From the NCBI GenBank assembly GCA_963829235.1, contig CAWHIF010000005.1, forward strand, positions 186,001 through 250,000: DNA of 64,000 nucleotides. The letters are read 5' to 3'. The position numbers were made by a program, and so were the translations under genes. The notes below the pieces were generated by a model. It made no database searches, was not told the origin of the DNA, and saw nothing but the letters and a program-made list of their open reading frames with translations. Within the stretch, counting starts at the first letter, position 1. Each line of letters starts with the position of its first letter. This document shows positions 42,632 through 51,482 of the stretch, one piece after another. Source of the DNA: Bog-756 sp963829235 (GTDB lineage: Bacteria > Actinomycetota > Acidimicrobiia > Acidimicrobiales > RAAP-2).

Positions 42632-44773
42632 TCAAATTTGCTGGTCCTGGGTCGGAATCTCTCCCGACTCGAGGAGGGCACCGAACCCGTCCCCGCCGAC
42701 GACCGGGATGCCCAGCTGCTCGGCCTTGGTCACCTTGGCGGCCCCGGGCTCGTCCCCCACCACGACGGCATAGGTCTTCTTCGACACCGATCCGGGCGAC
42801 TTGCCCCCTCTGGCCACGATGGCGCGCTCTGCCTCCTCACGGGTCATGCCCTCGAGGGTCCCGGTGACCACCACCGAGCGGCCCTCCAGGGTCCGGGGCA
42901 GGTCGGAGGGCTCGCCGGGGCCCCCGCCGCCCGGTTCGGCCAGGTTCACCCCGGCCAGCCCGAGCCGCTCGACCACCGACCGGTTGATGTCGGAGGCGAA
43001 CCAGCGCACCACGCTCGAGGCGATGACCGGACCCACCCCGTCCACCGCGGCCAGGGTGGCCTCGTCGGCCGACATGATGGTGTCGAGGTCCCCGGACGCC
43101 CGGGCCAGGGCCAGGGAGCCGACCTGGCCGAGGTGGCGGATCCCGAGGCCGATCAGCACCCGGTGGAGGGGCCGTCCCCTGGACTCGTCGATGGCAGCCA
43201 GGAGGTTGGCGATGGAGAGGGCGGCAAATCCCTCCAGTCCGTCGAAGGTGCCGGCGGTGAACGAGTAAAGATCGGCCACGTCGTTGAGCAACCCCTGGTC
43301 GATGAAGAGCTCCACCCGCTGCTCGCCCAGTCCTTCGATGTCCATGGCCGAACGTGAGGCGAAGTGGGCGATGCGCTGCACACGCTGGCCCGGACAGTCG
43401 AGGTTCGTGCAGAAGGTGTCGCTCTCGCCGGGCAGCCGCTCCAACGGGGCCCCACAGCTCGGGCAGACCGTCGGGAATTTCCACCGCGGCTTCCTGCGCC
43501 CGGTGGAGGCCCCGAGGACCGGACCCACCACCTCGGGGATCACGTCCCCGGCCTTTCGCACCATCACCGTGTCACCGGGTCGCACATCCTTGGCCCGAAC
43601 CTGGTCCTCGTTGTGGAGCGTGGCCAGCGACACCGTGGAGCCCCCGACGAAGACCGGCTCCAGAACAGCGAACGGCGTGGCCTTCCCGGTGCGACCGATC
43701 GACACCGCGATGGCATTCAGCCTCGTCGACCGCTCCTCGGGAGGGAACTTGTAGGCGATGGCCCATCGTGGGGCCCGGGACGTGGCGCCGAGCTGTCGTT
43801 GCAGGGCGAGATCGTCCACCTTGACCACGACGCCGTCGATCTCGTAGTCGAGCTCGTGACGGTGCTCGTCCCACTGGCGGCAGAAGGAGAGCACCTCGTC
43901 GAGACCGTGGACGAGCTGTCGTTCGGGATTGACCGGAAACCCAGCCGCGTCCAGCCACTCGAGTGTGGCCGAGTGGGTCGGGGCCAGCTCGCCCGGAGAC
44001 GTCGAAGAGCTCCGTCTCCCCGGGCCGGATCCGGGACCCGTCTGCAGCTCGCCCACCTGGTAGGCCCAGAACGAGAGGGCCCGGCTGGCGGTGATCGACG
44101 CGTCCTTCTGTCTGAGGGATCCGGCGGCCGAGTTTCGCGGGTTGACGAAGAGCCGCTCGCCGGACTCCGCCTGGCGCCGGTTGAGGTCGTCGAAGGCGGA
44201 GATCGGCATGTACACCTCGCCCCGCACCTCGATCAGCTCCGGTGGAGGGCCTGCGGCCTCATCGAGCCGATCGGGGATGTCGGTGATGGTGGCCACGTTG
44301 GCCGTGACATCCTCGCCGGTCCGTCCATCACCGCGGGTGGCAGCCTGGGCGAAGCGGCCGTCACGGTAGGTGAGGGAGATGGCCAGGCCGTCGATCTTGA
44401 GCTCGCAGACGAACGCGGTGTCCTCGGGGACCTGGCGGGCCAGTCGATCGGCCCAGGCCTTCAGCTCCTCGGGGCTGAAGACGTTGTCGAGGCTCATCAT
44501 GGGGACCAGGTGGCGCACCGGCGCGAACAGGACGGAGGGCGCGGCCCCGATGGTCGACGTGGGCGATCCCGGTGTGACCAGGTCGGGATGGTCGGCTTCG
44601 ATGGTGCGTAGCTCGCGCACCAGGGCGTCGAAGTCGGCGTCGCTGATCTCGGGATCGTCGAGCCGGTGGTACCGGTCGTTGTGGTAGGCGATGAGGCCTC
44701 GGAGTTCCTCTGAGCGAGCTACCGGATCCGAGCCCCCGCGCCCGGTGGAGGGATCCGGGTCCCCGCGGCTCAA
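42632..44773 (-). CDS. ligA: NAD-dependent DNA ligase
   Basis: 713 residues from TTG 44773, whose TTGA overlaps the mnmA stop; the frame further upstream is a shadow of mnmA. The Ia NAD-binding domain starts LRGLIAYHNDRYHRLDDP. Active-site Lys126 is in ELKIDGLAISLTYRDG. The OB fold follows, then a four-Cys zinc finger (CPSC, then CTNLDC), HhH motifs (GIRHLGQVGSLALA, VDGVGPVIA) and a C-terminal BRCT domain (LEGRSVVVTGTLEGMTREEAE). It seals nicks in replication and repair. A short non-conserved insertion (GSGPGRRSSSTSPG) lies near residue 270. Length and layout are normal for Actinobacteria. Confidence 0.97.
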   Translation of the reverse strand: MSRGDPDPSTGRGGSDPVARSEELRGLIAYHNDRYHRLDDPEISDADFDALVRELRTIEADHPDLVTPGSPTSTIGAAPSVLFAPVRHLVPMMSLDNVFSPEELKAWADRLARQVPEDTAFVCELKIDGLAISLTYRDGRFAQAATRGDGRTGEDVTANVATITDIPDRLDEAAGPPPELIEVRGEVYMPISAFDDLNRRQAESGERLFVNPRNSAAGSLRQKDASITASRALSFWAYQVGELQTGPGSGPGRRSSSTSPGELAPTHSATLEWLDAAGFPVNPERQLVHGLDEVLSFCRQWDEHRHELDYEIDGVVVKVDDLALQRQLGATSRAPRWAIAYKFPPEERSTRLNAIAVSIGRTGKATPFAVLEPVFVGGSTVSLATLHNEDQVRAKDVRPGDTVMVRKAGDVIPEVVGPVLGASTGRRKPRWKFPTVCPSCGAPLERLPGESDTFCTNLDCPGQRVQRIAHFASRSAMDIEGLGEQRVELFIDQGLLNDVADLYSFTAGTFDGLEGFAALSIANLLAAIDESRGRPLHRVLIGLGIRHLGQVGSLALARASGDLDTIMSADEATLAAVDGVGPVIASSVVRWFASDINRSVVERLGLAGVNLAEPGGGGPGEPSDLPRTLEGRSVVVTGTLEGMTREEAERAIVARGGKSPGSVSKKTYAVVVGDEPGAAKVTKAEQLGIPVVGGDGFGALLESGEIPTQDQQI

Positions 44774-45927
44774 CCTGCCACTCCCGAGCCGATGACGACG
44801 TCCGGCTCGCTCGGGTCGTAGAGGGCGACGGTCTGGCCCGGTGCGATGCGGCGCTGGCGGGTGGCGAAGGTCACAGACACCACGGTCCCGTCCCGATCGG
44901 GACCGACGGTCCGGCCAACGGTTGCGGCCACCGGCCGGCCGTGGGCGCTGCACTGGGCGATCACCGGCACGCCGCCACTGCCCGCCGATCGACCCTCCCC
45001 GTCCGACGATCCGGTTGTCGATCCGGTTGTCGATCCGGCTGTCGATCCGGACGCCAGTGGATCGGTGTCGGTCCACGTGACGGTGTGGAGCCGCACCTGC
45101 GGGGCCAGGGCGGCCTCGGCTGAACCGAGTGAGATCCGTCTGGTCGGGACGTCCACGGCCGTCACGAAGCGGCGCGAACCGCCCGGGCTGTGACCCATAC
45201 CCCGGCGCTGTCCCACCGTGACCAGCTCCACGGCGTCCACCGGTCCGAGGTCCTCGCCGGTGTCATGGTCGACCAGACGGCCCGCGTGCAGCGGCAGGCG
45301 CGCCCCCAAAAAGCCCTGGCGGCCCTCGTCGGAGCGGATGAAGCAGACATCCTGGCTGTCGGGCTTGTCCGCCGTCCGCAGGCCCAGCCTGTGGGCCTCG
45401 TCCCGCACCTGGGCCTTGGTCATCTCGCCCACCGGGAAGAGTGAGCGGGCCAGCTGGTCCTGGCCCAGCATGGCCAGCACGTAGGACTGGTCCTTCAGCG
45501 GGTCGGTCCCGCGGCACAGCCTGAAGCGGCCGCCGCCGGCGTCCACGCAGCGGGCATGATGCCCGGTGGCCACCGCGTCGAAGCCCAGCGCCCCGGCCCG
45601 GTCGAGGAGCCGGTCGAACTTGATGTGCCGGTTGCACTCGATGCACGGGTTGGGCGTACGACCGTCGGCATGACCCTGCACATAGGGTTCGACGACCCGC
45701 TCCTCGAACTCGGCGGAGAAATTGAAGACGTGATGGACCAGCCCGAGCTGCTCGGCCACCCGACGGGCGTCCTCCACATCGGCCACGGAGCAGCATCCGG
45801 AATCGGACGAGCCACCCCACAGCTTGAGGGTGGCCCCGACCACCTGATGGCGTCCGAGCCGCTCGGTCAGCAGCGCGGCGGCCACCGAGGAATCGACCCC
45901 GCCGGACATGGCCACCAGCACTCGCAT
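44770..45927 (-). CDS. mnmA: tRNA-specific 2-thiouridylase
   Basis: 385 residues. PP-loop MSGGVDSS at 7-14, catalytic Cys95 in PNPCIECNRHIKF and Cys195 in SQDVCFI, so the enzyme should be active. It makes 2-thiouridine at the wobble position 34 of Glu, Lys and Gln tRNAs, with sulfur from the cysteine desulfurase encoded 4 bases upstream. It carries a low-complexity insert at about 292-309 (SGSTAGSTTGSTTGSS) coded by a 12-bp tandem repeat. Neighbours: iscS-like upstream, ligA downstream with overlap. Confidence 0.96.
   Translation of the reverse strand: MRVLVAMSGGVDSSVAAALLTERLGRHQVVGATLKLWGGSSDSGCCSVADVEDARRVAEQLGLVHHVFNFSAEFEERVVEPYVQGHADGRTPNPCIECNRHIKFDRLLDRAGALGFDAVATGHHARCVDAGGGRFRLCRGTDPLKDQSYVLAMLGQDQLARSLFPVGEMTKAQVRDEAHRLGLRTADKPDSQDVCFIRSDEGRQGFLGARLPLHAGRLVDHDTGEDLGPVDAVELVTVGQRRGMGHSPGGSRRFVTAVDVPTRRISLGSAEAALAPQVRLHTVTWTDTDPLASGSTAGSTTGSTTGSSDGEGRSAGSGGVPVIAQCSAHGRPVAATVGRTVGPDRDGTVVSVTFATRQRRIAPGQTVALYDPSEPDVVIGSGVAG
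45006..45053. repeat. 12-bp tandem repeat inside mnmA
   Basis: About three and a half units of GATCCGGTTGTC (one GATCCGGCTGTC variant). It is in frame and encodes the Gly-Ser-Thr-Thr insert of MnmA, so copy-number change would lengthen or shorten the loop without a frameshift. Confidence 0.85.
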
Positions 45928-45931
45928 GGGC

Positions 45932-47119
45932 TCAGTCTCTCAGCTGGGCGACGGCACCCGGCACGGCGGCCAGGGCGCGGTCCACGTCGGCCTGGGTCGT
46001 CGTCGCCCCCAGGGAGAACCGGACGCCGCTGGCCGCCTCGTCGTGCCCCAATCCCATCGAGGTCAGCACGTGGCTCACCTCCACGGCTCCACTGGAACAG
46101 GCCGCCCCGGCGGACACGGCCACGCCGGCCTCGTCGAGCAGGACGACCAGGGCCTCGCCCTCCACGCCGGCGAAACGCAGATGCAGGTGGCCGGCCACCT
46201 GCTGCCGGCGTCGGCCCGTCTCGGCCGCCCCGGACACGGAGGCGAGAAGCCCGTCGCCGAGCCGGTCACGAAGGGCGGTCACCCGGCCGACCGTTTCGTC
46301 CCGCTCGGCCACGGTGGCGGACAGTGCCGCGGCCATGGCCACGATGCCGGCCACGTTGTGCGTGCCGCTCCGTCGCTCCCGCTCCTGCCCACCTCCGTGG
46401 ACGACCGGGGAGACGCCGGTCCCGTTCCTCACGACCAGGGCCCCGACGCCCTTGGGCCCGCCGAACTTGTGGGCACTCACGGCCACCAGGTCGGCGGACG
46501 CGGTCAACGCGGCGACGTCGAGCCAGGCAACCGCCTGGACGGCGTCGGTGTGCAGGGCCGCCCGGGCGGATCCGGAACGGACGATGGCGGCCACGGCCTC
46601 GATGGGCTGGACGGTGCCGATCTCGTTGTTGACGGCCATGACCGACACCAGGGAGACCTCAGGGCTGCACGCCGCGGTCAGCGCGTCGAGGTCGACGATC
46701 CCATCCTTGTCGGTGGGCACTTCGCGCAGCACGGCGCCGGACCGCCGGGCGAGTTCCCGGCACGTGTTCAGCACCGCATGATGTTCCATGGCCGCGCACA
46801 CCAGAATCCCGGGTTCCGCTCGAGCACCGGCCCCGGCCTCCCAGGCACCGGTGACGGCCAGATTGTCGGCCTCGGTCCCGCCGCCCGTGAACACGACCTC
46901 ACCCAGGTCGGCGCCGAGGACGTCGGCGATCCGCTCTCGGGCGTCCTCGACGGCCGTCCGGGCCCGCCGGGACTCGGCATGGCCTCCGGACGGGTTCCCG
47001 AAGTCACCCGAGAGGTACGGCAACATGGCCTCGACCGCCTCGGGTCGCATCGGGGTGGTGGCCGCATGGTCGAGGTAGACCCTCCCGTGGTCAGGTGGGC
47101 ACCCGTCGACGGCCATCAT
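45932..47119 (-). CDS. Cysteine desulfurase (IscS/NifS family)
   Basis: 395 residues from ATG 47119, which overlaps the upstream stop as ATGA; a second ATG follows directly. It has YLDHAATTPM near residue 15, MEHHAVLN near 111, PLP Lys218 in SAHKFGGPKG and catalytic Cys341 in SAGAACSSG. It takes sulfur from cysteine and, given the 4-base gap to mnmA, most likely feeds tRNA thiolation (an IscS/MnmA pair is common in Actinobacteria). No Fe-S scaffold gene is near. The length is normal. Confidence 0.93.
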   Translation of the reverse strand: MMAVDGCPPDHGRVYLDHAATTPMRPEAVEAMLPYLSGDFGNPSGGHAESRRARTAVEDARERIADVLGADLGEVVFTGGGTEADNLAVTGAWEAGAGARAEPGILVCAAMEHHAVLNTCRELARRSGAVLREVPTDKDGIVDLDALTAACSPEVSLVSVMAVNNEIGTVQPIEAVAAIVRSGSARAALHTDAVQAVAWLDVAALTASADLVAVSAHKFGGPKGVGALVVRNGTGVSPVVHGGGQERERRSGTHNVAGIVAMAAALSATVAERDETVGRVTALRDRLGDGLLASVSGAAETGRRRQQVAGHLHLRFAGVEGEALVVLLDEAGVAVSAGAACSSGAVEVSHVLTSMGLGHDEAASGVRFSLGATTTQADVDRALAAVPGAVAQLRD

Positions 47120-48519
47120 GCGACCCACACCGACTTGATGTTGCAGAACTCTTGGAGTCCGGGCGCGGCCAGCTCGCGCCCGATCCCCGAGCTCTTGATC
47201 CCCCCGAAGGGAAGCTGGGACATGGAGGCGACCATGCCGTTGACGAAGACCTGCCCGGCCTGCAGCCCGACGATGAACCGCTGTTGTTCCGCACCGTCGC
47301 TGGTCCATACGCTCGAGCCCAGGCCGAACTCGGTCCCGTTGGCCAAGGCCAACGCCTCGTCGGCGTCGGCCACGATGTAGAGGAGCGCCACCGGGCCGAA
47401 CACCTCCTCGGTGGCCACCCGCATCGCCGGGGTGATGTCGGTGATCACCGTCGGGCGGTAGAAGAACCCCGGCCGGTCGGGACCGTCCGGACCGATGACC
47501 CGCTCGCCCCCGCACAAGATGGTGGCCCCGTGGCGGCGCGCGTCATCCACCTGGGAGGCGATGGTGTCGCGGGCCGCCGACGAGACCAGTGGCCCCACCT
47601 CGGTCGCCGGATCGAACGGGTCACCCACCGAGAGCGCGTCCATGGCGGCGACGAACCCGCGGGTGAACTCCTCGGCCACCGCGTCGTGGACGATGAACCG
47701 CTTTGCCGCGATGCACGATTGACCGGCGTTCTGCACCCGGGCCTGCACGCCGACCGAGACGGCCCTGGCCACGTCGGCTGACGGGAGCACGATGAAGGGG
47801 TCGCTGCCCCCGAGCTCGAGGACGATCTTCTTCCCCACCGCGCCGGCCTGGGCCGCCACCGCGCGACCTGCCCCCACGCTCCCGGTCAGCGTCACCGCCG
47901 CCACCCGCCCATCGGCGATGATGGCCGGCACCTGATCGGTTCCGATCAACAAGGTCTGGAGAACCCCGTCGGGGGCTCCGGCCCGCCGGAAGAGGTCCTC
48001 CAGCAGCAGCGCGGTACGGGGCACGTTGGGCGCGTGCTTGAGCAGCCCGACATTTCCCGCCATCACTGCCGGGGCGATGAACCGGGTCGCCTGCCACAGG
48101 GGGAAGTTCCACGGCATGATGGCCAACACCACACCCAGCGGCTGGTAGATGACCATGCCCAGCGAGGCGTCGACGGACACCTCCTGGTGGGCGAGCAGGC
48201 CCTCGGCGTTCTCGGCGAACCACCGGAGCCCGCTGGCGCATTTGGCCACCTCCCCCTTGGACTGGGCGAAGGGCTTGCCCATCTCGGTGGTCATGGCGTG
48301 GGCGATATCGGGCAGCTCGCTCTCGAGGAGCTCGGCCACGGTGGTCAGGAGGATCGAACGCTCGGCGAAGCTGCTCGCCGCCCATACCGGTGCCGCCGCG
48401 GCCGCGGCGGCCAGGCGGGCGTCGACGGCCGCGGCGTCGAGGGGCTCGAAGGACTGCAGGAGCTCGCCGTTGACGGGGTTGACGGTGGCGATGGGAGGGC
48501 CGGTATCGGCGGGGCTCAT
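47116..48519 (-). CDS. Aldehyde dehydrogenase, succinate-semialdehyde dehydrogenase-like (GabD1 group)
   Basis: 467 residues from ATG 48519 (an ATG at 48543 adds eight residues and has a weaker context). MPWNFPLWQATRFIAPA, catalytic Glu in LELGGSDPF and Cys in NAGQSCIAAKR are all present, as are VFGPVALL and PFGGIKSSGIGRE. It resembles the short GabD1-type enzymes (about 457 residues) of mycobacteria that oxidise succinic semialdehyde with NADP. With the gamma-glutamyl genes upstream it would finish GABA breakdown to succinate. The sequence ends overlapping the cysteine desulfurase start. Confidence 0.87.
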   Translation of the reverse strand: MSPADTGPPIATVNPVNGELLQSFEPLDAAAVDARLAAAAAAAPVWAASSFAERSILLTTVAELLESELPDIAHAMTTEMGKPFAQSKGEVAKCASGLRWFAENAEGLLAHQEVSVDASLGMVIYQPLGVVLAIMPWNFPLWQATRFIAPAVMAGNVGLLKHAPNVPRTALLLEDLFRRAGAPDGVLQTLLIGTDQVPAIIADGRVAAVTLTGSVGAGRAVAAQAGAVGKKIVLELGGSDPFIVLPSADVARAVSVGVQARVQNAGQSCIAAKRFIVHDAVAEEFTRGFVAAMDALSVGDPFDPATEVGPLVSSAARDTIASQVDDARRHGATILCGGERVIGPDGPDRPGFFYRPTVITDITPAMRVATEEVFGPVALLYIVADADEALALANGTEFGLGSSVWTSDGAEQQRFIVGLQAGQVFVNGMVASMSQLPFGGIKSSGIGRELAAPGLQEFCNIKSVWVA

Positions 48520-48579
48520 GCCTTCAGTATCCCCCACCCCCACCTGCGGGCGGGTGCCCCGTCGCCGGCCCGGGCGAGG

Positions 48580-49947
48580 TCAGGCCGGTTCGATCCGGTC
48601 CGGGATGAGGTTCCTCTGCACCTTCCCGGTCGGCGTCCGGGGCAGCTCGCCGAGCAGCACGTACTGCTTCGGGCGCTTGTAGGCGGCCAGTCGGACCTCG
48701 GCCCGGGCACGGACCGCCTCGACGAGCTCGCGTGGCGACGCCGGCGTGGAACGGTCCGACGGCACCAGCGCCACGCAGACCCGTTGGCCCCACCGTCCGT
48801 CGGGAAGCCCGAACACGGCGAGCTCGCCGATCCCGTCCACCTCGCCGAGCACCGCCTCCACCTCGGCCGGGTACACGTTCACGCCCCCAGTGATGATGAG
48901 GTCGTCACGACGGCCGTCGAGGAAGAGATAGCCGTCGTCATCCTGCCGCCCGAGATCGCCGACGGTGAAGCATCCGTTCCTCCAGGCGGCATCGGTCTTG
49001 GCCGGATCCCGCCAGTAGCTGAACCGGGCGAAGTCCGGCGGACGACACCAGATGGTCCCGTCGCCGTCGACCGAGAGGGTGCGACCGGGCCGGGCCCGGC
49101 CCACGGTGCCCGGGCGGGCCATCCATTCCTCCGGCGAGCACACCGTGAACTGCCCCTCGGTGGAGCCGTAGAACTCCCAGAGCGCGCCGGGGCGCACCCG
49201 GTCGAACGCGTGCCGTTTGAGCGCGGGCGGGCACGGCGACCCGGCGTGGACCAAGAGGCGGAGGCTGTCGAAGCGAACGGTCCGCGTCTCGGGGTTCTCC
49301 AGCAGCCGGCTCAGTGCCGAGGGGGCCATGAAGGTGGTGGTGGGCACCGGCCCGTGCCCGCCGAGCAGCGCGGCGGCGGCCACGCCGGCGTCGAACCGGC
49401 TCAAGATGACACAGGTCCCGCCCCGGAGCAGCGTCCCCCCGGCGAACCGGACCGACACCGAGTGGTACATCGGTGAGCACACGAGATGGACATCGTCGGG
49501 ACCGAACGACCACAGGTCGGCTTCGTCGGCGAACGCAGCCTCGGCGGTGGGCGCGTCCCACAGGCCCGACCACACGCCCTTCGATCGCCCGGTGGTGCCC
49601 GAGGTGTAGTGCATGGGCCGGGCCAGAGGACGGGGGGCCAGCTCCGCCGACGGACCCTCGTCCAGCGCCGACAGGCGGTCGGGATCGGAGATCACCAACC
49701 CCGGTTCGCAGTCGTCGATCAGATCGTCCCGTTCGGTCTCCGTCAGGGATGCGTTCAACAGCACCGGCACGACGCCGACCCGCAGCGCCCCGAGGACCGC
49801 GCACAGAAGCCCGCCCGACGAGGGGAGACAGAATGCCACCCTGTCGCCGGCGCCGAGACCGGCCGCCTGCAGGGCACCGGCAGCGCGGCCTTGGGCCGCC
49901 TCGGCCGCGTCGGCTCCCAGCACCTCCACCATCACCGGTCCGGTCAC
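48580..49947 (-). CDS. AMP-dependent acyl-CoA synthetase/ligase
   Basis: 455 residues from GTG 49947, whose GTGA overlaps the MFS stop. It has P-loop-like YTSGTTGRSKGV near residue 110, YGSTEGQ near 245, GDLGRQDDDGYLFLDGRRDDLIITGG near 325, and catalytic Lys in PRTPTGKVQRN near 440. It is shorter than typical (about 500-550) because the N-terminal domain is reduced, but all core motifs are kept. It activates a carboxylic acid as acyl-AMP and then the CoA thioester. Substrate unknown. It is followed after 60 bases by the aldehyde dehydrogenase gene. Confidence 0.88.
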   Translation of the reverse strand: MTGPVMVEVLGADAAEAAQGRAAGALQAAGLGAGDRVAFCLPSSGGLLCAVLGALRVGVVPVLLNASLTETERDDLIDDCEPGLVISDPDRLSALDEGPSAELAPRPLARPMHYTSGTTGRSKGVWSGLWDAPTAEAAFADEADLWSFGPDDVHLVCSPMYHSVSVRFAGGTLLRGGTCVILSRFDAGVAAAALLGGHGPVPTTTFMAPSALSRLLENPETRTVRFDSLRLLVHAGSPCPPALKRHAFDRVRPGALWEFYGSTEGQFTVCSPEEWMARPGTVGRARPGRTLSVDGDGTIWCRPPDFARFSYWRDPAKTDAAWRNGCFTVGDLGRQDDDGYLFLDGRRDDLIITGGVNVYPAEVEAVLGEVDGIGELAVFGLPDGRWGQRVCVALVPSDRSTPASPRELVEAVRARAEVRLAAYKRPKQYVLLGELPRTPTGKVQRNLIPDRIEPA

Positions 49948-51218
49948 GGGAGTTCCTTGGCCGGGAGGACGACCCTGGCGCGCGGTGATGTCGGATCGCC
50001 CAGTGCGGCGAATATCCGCGGACAGAAGGCGGCGATGGCGACCAACACCGCGAGGAGGGCCGCAGCACCCGCCACGGTGACAGCCCGGACCCCGATGTGG
50101 TCGCCGATCCACCCCTGCAGGACGGCGCCGACCGGGTAGACGATGCCCAGGCCCACCATGTAGATGCCGAGCACGCGGCCCCTGACTTCAGCCGGGGCGC
50201 GCACCTGCACCACGGTGTTGAGACCGGAGAGGACGGCGATGTAGCCGGCGCCGACGGCCGTGAACGCCACCAGCGACGACCAGAACGTCGGGGCCAGGCC
50301 GTACGCCACCAGCAGCAGCGGGAGAACGAACAGCGCGGCGCGCAGGACCGTCCCGCGTCCGAACCGTTCGGCCAGCGACGGAAGGACGAGCGCGCCCGCC
50401 ACCGCCCCGATCCCTTGTGCGGTGACCAGCAACGCGGTGGCAACGGGGATGCTGACGCCGTGGCGATGGACAACGGCGGACATGGCCGGCACCAGGGCGA
50501 TGAAGGGCGAGGCAAGGAGGGCCACGACCGAGATGAGCTCGATGGCGGCACGACAGCCCGGTTCGGCGACGGCCGCCCGGGCCCCGACGGCGATCCGGGA
50601 CACGATCCCGAGCGCCGAGCCGGCGTTCAGCGGCTTCGGCAACCGCACCATCACCAGCGCCACCACCACGGCGCCGAACGAGGCGGCGTTGATGCCGAAG
50701 ACCACCGCGTAGTCGTGGGTGAGCAGCGCCAGCCCGGCCAGGGCAGGACCGATCACGCGACCCAGGTTGAACTGGGCCGATGACAGGGAGACGGCGCCCA
50801 GGAGATCATCATGGGGAACCAGGTCGGGGACCATGGCCTGATAGGCGGGAAATCCGATGGCCCCGGACGCGCCCCCGAGGAACGAGAAGAGCACCAGGAC
50901 CGCCGGCCGGTCGTCCCCTCCCGCGGTGAGGGCGGCGAGCATGGCCGCGAAGGACATCTCGGCCACCGTGGTGGCGATCAGCCACCGTCGCCGGTCGAAC
51001 CGGTCGGCCAGCGCCCCTCCGAGCGGGGCCAGCAGGCCGATGGGTATGAACCCGGCCGCCGCCACGAGGCCGGTCCAGGCCGGCTGGCCGGTGCGGGCGA
51101 ACACGAGGATCCCGAGCGCCACCGTCTGCATCCAGGTTCCGATGTTCGAGACCAGCGCGGCCGACCAGATCAGCGCGAAGTTCCGCGACCGGAGGGGGCG
51201 GAGGGATGCCAGGGCCAC
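49944..51218 (-). CDS. Major facilitator superfamily transporter (DHA3/enterobactin-exporter type)
   Basis: I start at GTG 51218 (424 residues), eight residues before RSRNFALIWSAALVSNIGTWMQ, the standard DHA3 opening. A start further upstream would add an Arg/Gly-rich tail and overlap the promoter side of the small ORF. Twelve helices are visible. Motif A is GGALADRFDRRRWLI, repeated as LAERFGRGTVLRA in the second half. Family members export siderophores, macrolides or small metabolites. The stop overlaps the acyl-CoA synthetase start. Substrate unknown. Confidence 0.85.
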   Translation of the reverse strand: MALASLRPLRSRNFALIWSAALVSNIGTWMQTVALGILVFARTGQPAWTGLVAAAGFIPIGLLAPLGGALADRFDRRRWLIATTVAEMSFAAMLAALTAGGDDRPAVLVLFSFLGGASGAIGFPAYQAMVPDLVPHDDLLGAVSLSSAQFNLGRVIGPALAGLALLTHDYAVVFGINAASFGAVVVALVMVRLPKPLNAGSALGIVSRIAVGARAAVAEPGCRAAIELISVVALLASPFIALVPAMSAVVHRHGVSIPVATALLVTAQGIGAVAGALVLPSLAERFGRGTVLRAALFVLPLLLVAYGLAPTFWSSLVAFTAVGAGYIAVLSGLNTVVQVRAPAEVRGRVLGIYMVGLGIVYPVGAVLQGWIGDHIGVRAVTVAGAAALLAVLVAIAAFCPRIFAALGDPTSPRARVVLPAKELP

Positions 51219-51340
51219 CCGGGCGAGGCTACCGGGCCGGCCCGGGCCGGCCCGGGTCGCCCGGGAGCAGGCCGGCAGGGGCCCGCCGACGGTGCGGCGG
51301 CACCCTCCTGTGACCGACCGGTCTCCCGACCGGCTCCCTC

Positions 51341-51460
51341 CTACTGGTCGAGCTTGGGCTTGCGCCTCGGCCTCAGGGCGAACCACCAGATGCTGGCCAT
51401 GGTGGCGAGCACGCCGAGGGCGGCGGCCGGTTTCGCGATCTTGCGGGAGCGATCAGACAT
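51341..51460 (-). CDS. Small single-pass membrane protein, 39 residues
   Basis: ATG 51460 to TAG 51341. A basic N-terminus (MSDRSRKIAKP), a helix of about 17 residues (AAALGVLATMASIWWFA) and a basic tail (LRPRRKPKLDQ) give a clear one-helix layout with positive charge at both ends. Third positions are GC-rich. It lies 20 bases behind the aldehyde dehydrogenase stop and 122 bases before the MFS start on the same strand, so it is in the operon. No RBS is strong. I do not recognise it. Confidence 0.5.
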   Translation of the reverse strand: MSDRSRKIAKPAAALGVLATMASIWWFALRPRRKPKLDQ

Positions 51461-51461
51461 G

Positions 51462-51482
51462 GAAGGACGTTACCCGTCCTTC
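51462..51482 (-). terminator. 8-bp hairpin at the end of the aldehyde dehydrogenase gene
   Basis: GAAGGACG (51462-51469) pairs with CGTCCTTC (51475-51482) around a five-base loop. It covers the stop codon region and ends just before the small ORF start. No T-run, so attenuation or processing is as likely as termination. Confidence 0.4.
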
